A model generated the notes under the pieces. It saw only the letters and a program-made list of their open reading frames with translations, was not told the origin of the DNA and searched no databases. Below, piece after piece: positions 38,556 through 46,593 of a DNA stretch of 64,000 nt. Source of the DNA: an uncultured Clostridia bacterium (lineage in GTDB: Bacteria; Bacillota; Clostridia; Oscillospirales; Oscillospiraceae); the NCBI GenBank assembly GCA_946628965.1, contig CAMOXI010000001.1, positions 1 to 64,000 on the forward strand. The letters are read 5' to 3'. How positions within the stretch are numbered: position 1 is the stretch's first letter; each line of letters opens with the position of its first letter. The translations under genes and the position numbers were made by a program.

Positions 38556-39071
38556 ATGGACAACTTCGGTTTTATCCATGATAAGTTGGATATCAAGATC
38601 CTCATCCTCTTCGTCCTGCGCCGCCTGCCCGGCGTCGTGGATCCCGAGACGCTGCTGGAGCTCTGCCAGTGCGACGGCGGCATCGGATATTTTGACTATT
38701 CCGACTGCCTGAGCGAGCTGGTGGACACCGGCCACATTGAGGAGAGCGAGGACGGCTACCGCATCACCGAAAAGGGCGCCCGCAACGCCGACGCGGTGGA
38801 GAGCAGCCTGCCCTATTCGGTGCGCATGAAGGCGCTGCACCTAATCGCTCCGGTGGAGGAGCGCCTGCGCCGTGAGGCCATGATCGTGGCCCGCCATGAG
38901 GCCGACGAGCAGGGCTGCGTGGTGGAGCTGGGCATGTCCGACGGAAAAGGGGAGCTTGCGCACCTGCGGCTGCTCTGCGCCGATGAGGAACAGGCCCGGG
39001 CCATCGAAAAGCGCTTTCGGAAGAATGCCGAGGGCTATTATCAGAAGATCATGGAGCTTCTGAGCGAGTAA
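38556..39071 (+). CDS. DUF4364 family protein
   Basis: NFGFIHDKLDIKILILFVLRRLPGVVDPETLLELCQCDGGIGYFDYSDCLSELVDTGHI. Confidence 0.85.
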   Translation: MDNFGFIHDKLDIKILILFVLRRLPGVVDPETLLELCQCDGGIGYFDYSDCLSELVDTGHIEESEDGYRITEKGARNADAVESSLPYSVRMKALHLIAPVEERLRREAMIVARHEADEQGCVVELGMSDGKGELAHLRLLCADEEQARAIEKRFRKNAEGYYQKIMELLSE

Positions 39072-39160
39072 AGAAAACGCAAGCGAGCGAACAGTGCACG
39101 ATCGGCAGGATCCTTCCGTTTCGCGTGCTATTCCAGGAATGACGGAAAGGAGACTGCCAA

Positions 39161-40174
39161 ATGCAGACACATATTCCCGAGGGCTACAAGAGCCTGCTGT
39201 CCATCTATGACACCCAGAAAGCCATCAGCCTATTAAAGCGTCTGTTTGAGGACCGCCTCGGCGCGCTGCTGGATCTGTACCGCGTGTCCGCGCCGCTGTT
39301 TGTGGATGAGAATTCCGGCCTGAACGACAACCTGAACGGCTACGAGCGCCCCGTGTCCTTTGACATTCTGCGCTCCGATCACCGGGCGCAGGTGGTGCAG
39401 TCCCTGGCCAAATGGAAGCGCCTGGCCCTCAAGCGCTACGGCTTCTTCCCAGGCAAGGGCCTCTATACCGATATGGACGCCATCCGCCGCGACGAGGATG
39501 AGCTGGACAACCTCCACTCCGTGTACGTGGACCAGTGGGACTGGGAGAAGGTCATCCTGTCCGAGAACCGGAATCTCGATTACCTGAAGCTCACGGTGAT
39601 GGACATCGTCACCGCCATCTGCGACACCCAGGAGACCATGCAGGCCATCTATCCCCAGCTGCAGCGGCTGGGCAAGCTGGAGCGCCGCGTCTCCTTCATC
39701 ACCGCCCAGGCGCTGGAGGATCTGTACCCCGACCTCACGCCCAAGCAGCGGGAGAACGCCTATGTGAAGGAGCACAAGACCGTCTTCATCATCGGCATCG
39801 GCGGAAAGCTCAGATCCGGCAAGCCCCACGACGGCCGCGCCCCCGACTATGACGACTGGGATTTGAACGGCGATATCCTGTTCTGGGACGATGTGCTCGG
39901 CTGCGCGATGGAGGTCAGCTCCATGGGCATCCGTGTGAGTCCCGAGTCCCTGGACCGGCAGCTGACGCTGGCGGGCTGCGACGATCGCCGCGCGCTGCCT
40001 TACCATCAGGCGCTCCTGAATGGCGAGCTGCCGCTCACCATCGGCGGCGGCATCGGCCAGTCCCGCGTGTCCATGCTGCTGCTGGGCAAGGCCCACATCG
40101 GCGAGGTGCAGGCCTCCATCTGGGACGAGGCCACGGTCAAAGCCTGCGAGGACGCAGGCGTCATGCTCCTGTAA
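39161..40174 (+). CDS. asnA: Aspartate--ammonia ligase (asparagine synthetase A)
   Basis: DRLGALLDLYRVSAPLFVDENSGLNDNLNGYERPVSF; YTDMDAIRRDE; LPLTIGGGIGQSRVSMLLL. Confidence 0.95.
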   Translation: MQTHIPEGYKSLLSIYDTQKAISLLKRLFEDRLGALLDLYRVSAPLFVDENSGLNDNLNGYERPVSFDILRSDHRAQVVQSLAKWKRLALKRYGFFPGKGLYTDMDAIRRDEDELDNLHSVYVDQWDWEKVILSENRNLDYLKLTVMDIVTAICDTQETMQAIYPQLQRLGKLERRVSFITAQALEDLYPDLTPKQRENAYVKEHKTVFIIGIGGKLRSGKPHDGRAPDYDDWDLNGDILFWDDVLGCAMEVSSMGIRVSPESLDRQLTLAGCDDRRALPYHQALLNGELPLTIGGGIGQSRVSMLLLGKAHIGEVQASIWDEATVKACEDAGVMLL

Positions 40175-40219
40175 GAGTTTTGAGTCGTGTGGTTTGAGGA
40201 GACGATTTCGTCTCTGAGC

Positions 40220-40308
40220 ATAAGAAAGACCTGTCATTCTGAGCGCAGCGAAGAATCTCATTTGAGATCCTTCGGGCTGTGCCCTCAGGATGACAGGTTT
40301 TTTCTTAT
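40220..40308. repeat. Palindromic interspersed repeat containing CTGTCATTCTGAGCG...CTCAGGATGACAG
   Basis: Outer arms ATAAGAAA-GACCTGTCAT / ATGACAGGTTTTTTCTTAT; core related to 36646-36678. Confidence 0.85.
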
Positions 40309-40311
40309 CTC

Positions 40312-40953
40312 TTACAGTCTCGACTCCACGATCAGCAGCGTCCCCGCGTGGGCGGTGACCAGAACCTCGTCCTCACACCACTCGTTGCTGACGCCGAGGG
40401 GGAAGGCGTTCGTGATATCGCTGTTCTCCAGTTCATACTTCGCGCCCCGGATCGTGGCGCGGCTGCGGTCCGTGAGACTGAACACGGAGAGGGAGAAACC
40501 CTCCCGCCGGGGGAGACGCAGCTTGGCATTCCGCAGGGCAAAGAGCCGGGTATCCGGGCTCTCGATGGCGGCGAAGATGCCGCGTTCCGCGCACCAGGCC
40601 AGGGCCTGCACATTCGCAAGCGCGTGGTCCAGCCGCCCGCCCAAAGCGCAGTACAGCTGCACTTCCTCATAGCCCTCGTCGCAAGCGTAGCGCAGGGCGG
40701 CCATGGTGTCCGTGTCGTCCTTCTCCGTCGGCAGCTGCAGCACCGGGATCTCCGGCGCCACCTGCCCGCCGCAGGAGTCGAAGTCCGCGATCACCAGATC
40801 CGGCGTGATCGCATCGCGCAGGCAGTATTCGTAGCCCCGGTCGCAGGCGATGACGAAGTCCCCGGCCCCGGGCCGGGGGATAGGGCTGTACTCGCCGCCG
40901 GTAATGATGATGCATCTGCGGGCTAAATCATTGGCTGTATCGTTTTTTCTCAT
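40312..40953 (-). CDS. Thiamine diphosphokinase
   Basis: FVIACDRGYEYCLRDAITPDLVIADFDSCG; LPTEKDDTDTMAALRYA; LYCALGGRLDHALANVQAL. Start uncertain (ORF extends to 41022). Confidence 0.9.
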   Translation of the reverse strand: MRKNDTANDLARRCIIITGGEYSPIPRPGAGDFVIACDRGYEYCLRDAITPDLVIADFDSCGGQVAPEIPVLQLPTEKDDTDTMAALRYACDEGYEEVQLYCALGGRLDHALANVQALAWCAERGIFAAIESPDTRLFALRNAKLRLPRREGFSLSVFSLTDRSRATIRGAKYELENSDITNAFPLGVSNEWCEDEVLVTAHAGTLLIVESRL

Positions 40954-40993
40954 TTGTGGTTCTTTAAAGAGTATGTATTCATCTGGTAAAGGA

Positions 40994-41911
40994 TTACTCG
41001 ATTTCCTCGTCAGGATTATCAATAATGTCTATGTGTTCAATACCAGGTCCAACATGGTCAACCTCGTTTATGAACTCCTCGACGGCCTGTTCATCGTCAT
41101 AAAATGATGGGTCAGCAATTGGAAGATTATTGAATTGCTTCCGTAATCTATTTGCGGACAGCTTAAAGGAAGCAAATGATACACCTCCCATCAGCACGCC
41201 GCCTAGCACAGGAATAGCACCTCCGACAACTTTTTGGAGAACCTGCCGATTCATCTGTACTCCTAAATATTTGGCCGCAGTTTTTAGCCCAACATAAGCA
41301 GGAATCTTCATTATTGCTGCTCGTTCAAGCTTCCTTACTGCTTGTGCGGCTGCTGTTTTGGCCAGCATTTTAAGCCCAACATTTGCCTCTTGAGCTCCAA
41401 ACATAACCCCTAGGAAGACAAGCATCTCATTTAGGGTTCCGTCATCTATTTCGTTTTCTTTCAAATCAAATTCCTGGAACCCATATAAGTAGGCTAGCTT
41501 TTGCATAACCCGAACAGAAAAATAAAAAAACTGAGTAACATCAGCGGGGATTGTACCTAACATGGCAAGCCCGCCTGGTATTCCAGCAGCAAAAGAAATT
41601 GCAGAAACTTTATTCGTTTCGTAGTTAATGATTTTTTTCGCAATTGAATCAACGGCTGTTTTGGGGATTTTTGCATATGCCGGGGAGCGCTGGATTGCCA
41701 TTTGTACAGTGTCTGATGGATATAATACTTTGAGTTCTTTCTCCAGAAAATCTTTACGATTAATTCTTACTCCAGGAAGCTTGGTGATTTGGACAAGAAG
41801 GGACCCAACTTCTATGTTGTCAAAAGCAGTGTTGATTGAATCTTTGGCTTGTTCATAAATGTCTTTTAGCTTTGGCATAGTTTCTGCCCTCCTAAAAAAA
41901 TACAAAAGCAA
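40994..41911 (-). CDS. EcsC-family protein
   Basis: AISFAAGIPGGLAMLGTIPADVTQFFYFSVRVMQKLAYLYGFQEFDL characteristic of the EcsC family; markedly AT-rich relative to neighbours. Confidence 0.85.
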   Translation of the reverse strand: MLLYFFRRAETMPKLKDIYEQAKDSINTAFDNIEVGSLLVQITKLPGVRINRKDFLEKELKVLYPSDTVQMAIQRSPAYAKIPKTAVDSIAKKIINYETNKVSAISFAAGIPGGLAMLGTIPADVTQFFYFSVRVMQKLAYLYGFQEFDLKENEIDDGTLNEMLVFLGVMFGAQEANVGLKMLAKTAAAQAVRKLERAAIMKIPAYVGLKTAAKYLGVQMNRQVLQKVVGGAIPVLGGVLMGGVSFASFKLSANRLRKQFNNLPIADPSFYDDEQAVEEFINEVDHVGPGIEHIDIIDNPDEEIE

Positions 41912-41928
41912 CCTAATTGATAATGAGA

Positions 41929-41963
41929 AAGAGGCCTGAACGACATAGGTTCGGGCCTCTCTT
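41929..41963 (-). terminator. Hairpin just downstream of tRNA-Gly(CCC)
   Basis: AAAGAGGCCTGAAC...GTTCGGGCCTCTCTTT. Confidence 0.65.
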
Positions 41964-42037
41964 TGGAGCGGATGATGGGAGTCGAACCCACCTTATCGGC
42001 TTGGGAAGCCGGAGTTCTACCGATGAACTACATCCGC
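41964..42037 (-). tRNA. tRNA-Gly (anticodon CCC)
   Basis: Reverse complement GCGGATGTAGTTCATCGGTAGAACTCCGGCTTCCCAAGCCGATAAGGTGGGTTCGACTCCCATCATCCGCTCCA; loop TTCCCAA. Confidence 0.92.
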
Positions 42038-42322
42038 ATGTAAAGGAAGTATACCACAGCGATCCGAAAAATTCAATAGGAATCAGGCGCTTTTTTCTGC
42101 ACCTTTTCCCGCAAAAACGCACGGGCACCGCGGTATGCTGATCTGTGCCGGCGCCGGGCTGAAGGCGGACTGATGCGGGGAAAGCGAAGCGGATGTCTGT
42201 CGGATGCCCGGCAAATTCACAATTTCCTGTTGATTTTCCGGGTAGCATCTACTATATTTAAGATAGCGCAAGTATGAATACAAACAACAAAACTGCGATA
42301 GATTTGAAAGGAGAAAATCACT

Positions 42323-43636
42323 ATGGGTCTTGTTTCTGCCGTTCTCGGCGCCGCCACCGGCGTCCTGTCCGATCAGTGGAAGGAATATTTCTACTGTGAG
42401 GCGCTGCCCAACAACGTGCTGGCCGTCAAGGGCCAGAAGAAGGTGTCCGGCCGCTCCTCCAACCGCGGCGATGACAACATCATCACCAGCGGCTCCGTGA
42501 TCGCCGTGGCCGACGGCCAGTGCATGCTGATCGTCGAACAGGGCAAGATCGTGGACGTCTGCGCCGAGCCGGGCGAGTATATTTATGACGCCTCCACCGA
42601 GCCCTCCGTCTTCTCCGGCAGCCTGGGCGACAGCATCGCCGCCGTGTTCCAGAACATCGGCAAGCGCTTCACCTTCGGCGGCCAGGCCCCGAAGGATCAG
42701 CGCGTCTACTACTTCAACACCCGTGAGCTGCCCGGCAACAAGTACGGCACGCCCAACCCCGTGCCCTTCCGCGTGGTGGATAAGAACATCGGCCTGGATA
42801 TCGACATTGCGATCCGCTGCTTCGGCGAGTACAGCATCCGGATCTCCAACCCCCTCCTGTTCTACACCAACGTCTGCGGCAATGTGAGCTCCAACTACAC
42901 CATTGACAAGCTGGAAGGCCAGATGAAGACCGAGCTGCTCACCGCGCTGCAGCCCGCCTTCGCCCGGATTTCCGATATGGGCATCCGCTATTCCTCCCTG
43001 CCCGCCCACACCGCCGAGCTGGCCGACGCTCTGAATGAGGAGCTGTCCGCCAAGTGGCGCGACCTGCGCGGCATTGAGATCGTCTCCTGCGGCGTCTCCA
43101 GCGTGAAGGCCAGCGAAGAGGACGAGGCCATGATCAAGGAACTGCAGCGCAACGCCGCCTTCCGCGATCCCACCATGGCTGCCGCGCACCTGGTCGGCGC
43201 GCAGGCCGCCGCCATGCAGAGCGCTGCCGCCAATGAGGGCGGCGCCGCCATGGCCTTCATGGGCATGAACATGGCACAGCAGGCGGGCGGCGTCAATGCC
43301 CAGAACCTGTACCAGATGGGCCAGCAGGCCGCTCCTGCCCCCGCTGTTGAAGCGGACGGCTGGATCTGCCCCAGTTGCGGCCACAAGGCCAGCGGCAAGT
43401 TCTGCCCCGAGTGTGGCGCGAAGAAGCCCGAGGCCGCGCCCGCCGGCTGGACCTGCCCCAGCTGCGGTGCCGTCAACAAGGGCAAGTTCTGCTCCGAGTG
43501 CGGCGCGAAGAAGCCCGCCGGCGCGCTCCTCTACAAGTGCGACAAGTGCGGCTGGGAGCCGGCTGATCCCGCGAATCCGCCCCGCTTCTGCCCGGAGTGC
43601 GGCGATCCCTTCAACGCGGACGACGCGGTCGAATAA
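42323..43636 (+). CDS. SPFH-domain / virion-core-like protein with C-terminal zinc ribbons (YdjI-like)
   Basis: MGLVSAVLGAATGVLSDQWKEYFYCEALPNNVLAVKG; SPFH region; three C-terminal CxxC zinc-ribbon modules. Confidence 0.85.
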   Translation: MGLVSAVLGAATGVLSDQWKEYFYCEALPNNVLAVKGQKKVSGRSSNRGDDNIITSGSVIAVADGQCMLIVEQGKIVDVCAEPGEYIYDASTEPSVFSGSLGDSIAAVFQNIGKRFTFGGQAPKDQRVYYFNTRELPGNKYGTPNPVPFRVVDKNIGLDIDIAIRCFGEYSIRISNPLLFYTNVCGNVSSNYTIDKLEGQMKTELLTALQPAFARISDMGIRYSSLPAHTAELADALNEELSAKWRDLRGIEIVSCGVSSVKASEEDEAMIKELQRNAAFRDPTMAAAHLVGAQAAAMQSAAANEGGAAMAFMGMNMAQQAGGVNAQNLYQMGQQAAPAPAVEADGWICPSCGHKASGKFCPECGAKKPEAAPAGWTCPSCGAVNKGKFCSECGAKKPAGALLYKCDKCGWEPADPANPPRFCPECGDPFNADDAVE

Positions 43637-43637
43637 T

Positions 43638-44501
43638 TTGAAACCGAGAATCCATGGGGCGGCGGCCTTGCTGCTTGCCGCCCTGCTTCTGTTCCTGCTC
43701 TCCGCCTGTGGCGAGCAGGACCCCAACGCGGGCGTCTATCTCTGCACGGCGGTGGAAGTGGGCGAGGACGTTGTCCCGCCTTCCGAGCTCTATAACGGGG
43801 AAGTGCGCCTGGAGCTGCGTACCGGCGGCAGCGGGCGGCTGCTCCTCGGCGAGAACGAGGGGGACCTCCGCTGGAGCCTGGAGGGCGAACAACTGAGCGT
43901 TGACGTAAACGGGGTCTCCTGCCCCGGCAAGCTCAGGGACGGCGTCATCCGGCTCGACCTGCTGGGCGAGGGCGTGATCCTCTCCCTGATCCGGGAAGAA
44001 CTGGCGGATACGCTGCCCACGCCCACGCCGCAGCCACAGATCCTCCGCGACTTGCAGAGGGACTACTATGGCTGGTGGGAGATCCAAAACTCCGCGGGCG
44101 AGATGCCGGAGACCTGGTACGACTGCTGCGGCCACGCCGTGCTGAACCGGGACGGGATCGCGCTCACACTGTGGGATGAGCGGCTCTCCCGCCAGGAGCC
44201 CATGGCGGTGCTGAGCCTGAGCGGCGAGGGCGAGGAGCTGCGTGTTACCGGCGGCTGGTTCTGGTATGACACCGCCACGGAAGAGAATACCGAGATCCGC
44301 CTTGCTGACGGCGTGCTGGAGATCTCCGGCACCCATGACGCGGAGGGCGAGCGCTTTTCCTATGCCATCCACCTGCGCCCCTGGGGCGCGGAATGGGAGG
44401 ATCCGGACGCCCGGCCCTATTCCTATCGCTTCTGGTATCTGCCGCTCATCGAAGCGGGTGAGACGATGCCGGACAGCATCAATGAAACGGAAGGAAAGTG
44501 A
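43638..44501 (+). CDS. Putative lipoprotein of unknown function
   Basis: TTG start giving LKPRIHGAAALLLAALLLFLLSACGEQ lipobox; overlaps next gene by 4 nt. Confidence 0.75.
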   Translation: MKPRIHGAAALLLAALLLFLLSACGEQDPNAGVYLCTAVEVGEDVVPPSELYNGEVRLELRTGGSGRLLLGENEGDLRWSLEGEQLSVDVNGVSCPGKLRDGVIRLDLLGEGVILSLIREELADTLPTPTPQPQILRDLQRDYYGWWEIQNSAGEMPETWYDCCGHAVLNRDGIALTLWDERLSRQEPMAVLSLSGEGEELRVTGGWFWYDTATEENTEIRLADGVLEISGTHDAEGERFSYAIHLRPWGAEWEDPDARPYSYRFWYLPLIEAGETMPDSINETEGK

Positions 44502-45643
44502 GGAGAGTGCCTGTGCCTGAACAGATCACCAATTTTCAGTGCCCATCCTGTACCGGGCCGCTGCATTTCGACGGCAGCATCGGCAAGCTCCGCTGCGATT
44601 ACTGCGGCAGCACGTTCACGGTGCAGGAGATCGAGGCGCTCTACGGCGATAAGATCGAGGATGCACAGACCGCCGCGGCCCAGGCTGCCGAGAGCGCCCA
44701 GCAGAGCCCTCCCGAACAGGACTGGAACTGGAACGCCGTCTCCGACGACTGGGGCGAAGCGGGCATCGACATGCGCGCATACACCTGCCCTTCCTGCGGG
44801 GCGGAGCTGATCTGCGACGCGACCACCGTCGCCACCCAGTGCCCCTACTGCGGCAATCCCACCGTGGTGCCCAGCCAGTTTGACGGGCACCTGAAGCCGG
44901 ACTACATCCTGCCCTTCAAGCTGGACAAGGTGGCCGCCGTCAAGGCGCTGAAAGAGTTCTACCGGGATAAGAAGCTGCTGCCGCGGGAGTTTGCCTCCAA
45001 TAACCAGATCGAGAAGATCCAGGGCGTGTATGTGCCCTTCTGGCTCTTCAACGGCACCGCCGAAGTGGACATGAGTTTTCGCGCGAGCCGCAGCATGACC
45101 CACCGGGAAGGGGACAGGATCATCACCGAGACTGACCATTTCCAGCTGCGCCGCGCGGGCAACGTGGACTTTGAGCGCATCCCGGTGGACGGCTCGCGCC
45201 GCATGCCGGACGCACATATGGACGCCATCGAGCCTTTTGACTACAGCGAGCTCAAGCCCTTCTCCCCGGGCTATCTGCCGGGCTTTCTGGCCAACAAATA
45301 CGATGTGGACAAGGAAGAGTGCGCCGCCCGCGCCGATGAGCGCGCGGCCCACACCGCCGAGGAGGTCATCGAGGCCACGGCCATGAGCAGCGGCTACGCC
45401 ACCTGCTCGCCCATGGGCAAGAGCATCCGCCTGCACCGGGGCGAGGTCAACTACGCGCTGATGCCGGTGTGGATGCTGTCCACCCGCTGGAAGGATCAGA
45501 GCTTCCTCTTCGCCATGAACGGCCAGACCGGCAAGCTGATCGGCGACCTGCCCGTGTCGAAGGAGCGCTACTGGAGCTGGTTTGCCCGCATCGCCATTCC
45601 CGTGGCGGGGGCGCTGGCCGCGGTGCTGTACTTCTTTGTGTGA
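44498..45643 (+). CDS. TFIIB-type zinc-ribbon membrane protein (YdjG-like)
   Basis: FQCPSCTGPLHFDGSIGKLRCDYCGSTF, TCPSCGAELICDATTVATQCPYCGNPTVVP, C-terminal TM. Confidence 0.85.
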   Translation: MRRVPVPEQITNFQCPSCTGPLHFDGSIGKLRCDYCGSTFTVQEIEALYGDKIEDAQTAAAQAAESAQQSPPEQDWNWNAVSDDWGEAGIDMRAYTCPSCGAELICDATTVATQCPYCGNPTVVPSQFDGHLKPDYILPFKLDKVAAVKALKEFYRDKKLLPREFASNNQIEKIQGVYVPFWLFNGTAEVDMSFRASRSMTHREGDRIITETDHFQLRRAGNVDFERIPVDGSRRMPDAHMDAIEPFDYSELKPFSPGYLPGFLANKYDVDKEECAARADERAAHTAEEVIEATAMSSGYATCSPMGKSIRLHRGEVNYALMPVWMLSTRWKDQSFLFAMNGQTGKLIGDLPVSKERYWSWFARIAIPVAGALAAVLYFFV

Positions 45644-45659
45644 GGAGGGGGGCGAGTGA

Positions 45660-46501
45660 TGAAACGGAAAATTGCACTTTCCCTTCTGCTGATCCTCCTG
45701 ATGTGCCTGGTTCTGCCGGTCACCGCCTCCGCGGCGTCCGCCAACGGGAATCTGGGCTGTGTGACCGACTCGGCCGGGATCCTGACCGAGGAGCAGCGCC
45801 AGGAGCTGGAGGACATCGCAGCCGGTATATCCGAGAAATACCAGTGCGGGGTCTACATCGTTACCACGCCGGACTATACCGAGTTCGGCCGCGGCACCAT
45901 CTCCCTCTGCGCGGAGGAGATCTATGACCGCTATCTGCACGGCTTCGGCGAGACCGGGGACGGCATCCTCTTTCTTGTGAGCATGGCCGACCGGGACTTT
46001 GACCTGGACGCCCACGGCAGCTTCGGCAACTACGCCTTTGACTATCAGCAGCGGGACAGGCTTGTCAATTCCTTCGGCCCCTTCTTCCGCAATGACGACT
46101 GGTACAACGGCTTCAAGGCCTATCTGGTGGCCGTGGAGCAGCGCCTGGTGCCCGCAGTGGCGGGCTATCCCGCTTATCTGGAGAGCCTGGAGACCCAGCA
46201 GGCCCAGCAGGCGAAGATGATCGCCGGGGCGAAGGGGATCGGCTCCTTCCTGGTCGGCGTGCTGACCGCGACCGGCGTCTGCGGCGGCATGAAGCGGCAG
46301 ATGAAGACCGCACGGGAAAAGGACGACGCCGACGAATATATGACGCCCACGAGCCCCCACATGCAGATCGTGCAGGATCACTTCCTTAACCGCACCCGCA
46401 CGGTGCAGGTGATCCAGCAGGAGCCCCGGGATTCCGGCGGCGGGGGCGGCCATTCGGGCGGCGGCTTCAGCGGCCATTCCCATACAAGCGGCAAATTCTG
46501 A
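45660..46501 (+). CDS. TPM-domain membrane protein with Gly/Ser/His-rich tail (YdjH/YgcG-like)
   Basis: VTDSAGILTEEQRQELEDIAAGISEKYQCGVYIVTTPDYTEFG; C-terminal GGGGGHSGGGFSGHSHTSGKF. Confidence 0.88.
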
Positions 46502-46504
46502 TAC

Positions 46505-46532
46505 AAAAGCGACCCCGTCGGGGTCGCTTTTT
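46505..46532 (+). terminator. Intrinsic terminator after TPM-domain gene
   Basis: AAAAGCGACCCCGTCGGGGTCGCTTTTT. Confidence 0.8.
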
Positions 46533-46534
46533 CC

Positions 46535-46563
46535 TTGACATGGAAGCCTTTGTTCCATACAAT
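46535..46563 (+). promoter_or_regulatory. Promoter with palindromic spacer for carboxylesterase
   Basis: TTGACA (46535-46540), spacer TGGAAGCCTTTGTTCCA (46541-46557), TACAAT (46558-46563). Confidence 0.65.
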
Positions 46564-46593
46564 CAAATCGCATCCAATCAACGAGGTGATCCG

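Noticed and set aside
39072-39160. Possible T-box or amino-acid riboswitch upstream of asnA
   Set aside because: No T-box sequence (AGGGTGGNACCGCG-like) or specifier-loop pattern and no terminator/antiterminator seen in the short leader.
40994-42037. Considered calling an integrative element at tRNA-Gly(CCC)
   Set aside because: No integrase, relaxase or phage gene nearby and no duplicated tRNA 3' end identified; only the AT-rich EcsC gene supports acquisition, so kept as a finding, not a mobile-element feature.
42323-43636. Virion-core-like label suggesting a prophage
   Set aside because: The virion core annotation is historical for SPFH/YdjI-like proteins; no capsid, terminase, portal or lysis genes accompany it.
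42083-43726. 547-aa minus-strand ORF over the SPFH gene
   Set aside because: Antisense shadow ORF; sense strand has conserved SPFH and zinc-ribbon motifs.
43296-44501. 401-aa ORF starting inside the SPFH gene
   Set aside because: Upstream portion overlaps the real SPFH reading frame; a TTG start at 43638 gives a proper lipoprotein signal, so the shorter gene is preferred.
44423-46573. 716-aa minus-strand ORF over the YdjG/YdjH-like genes
   Set aside because: Antisense shadow ORF; sense proteins have clear zinc-ribbon and TPM motifs.
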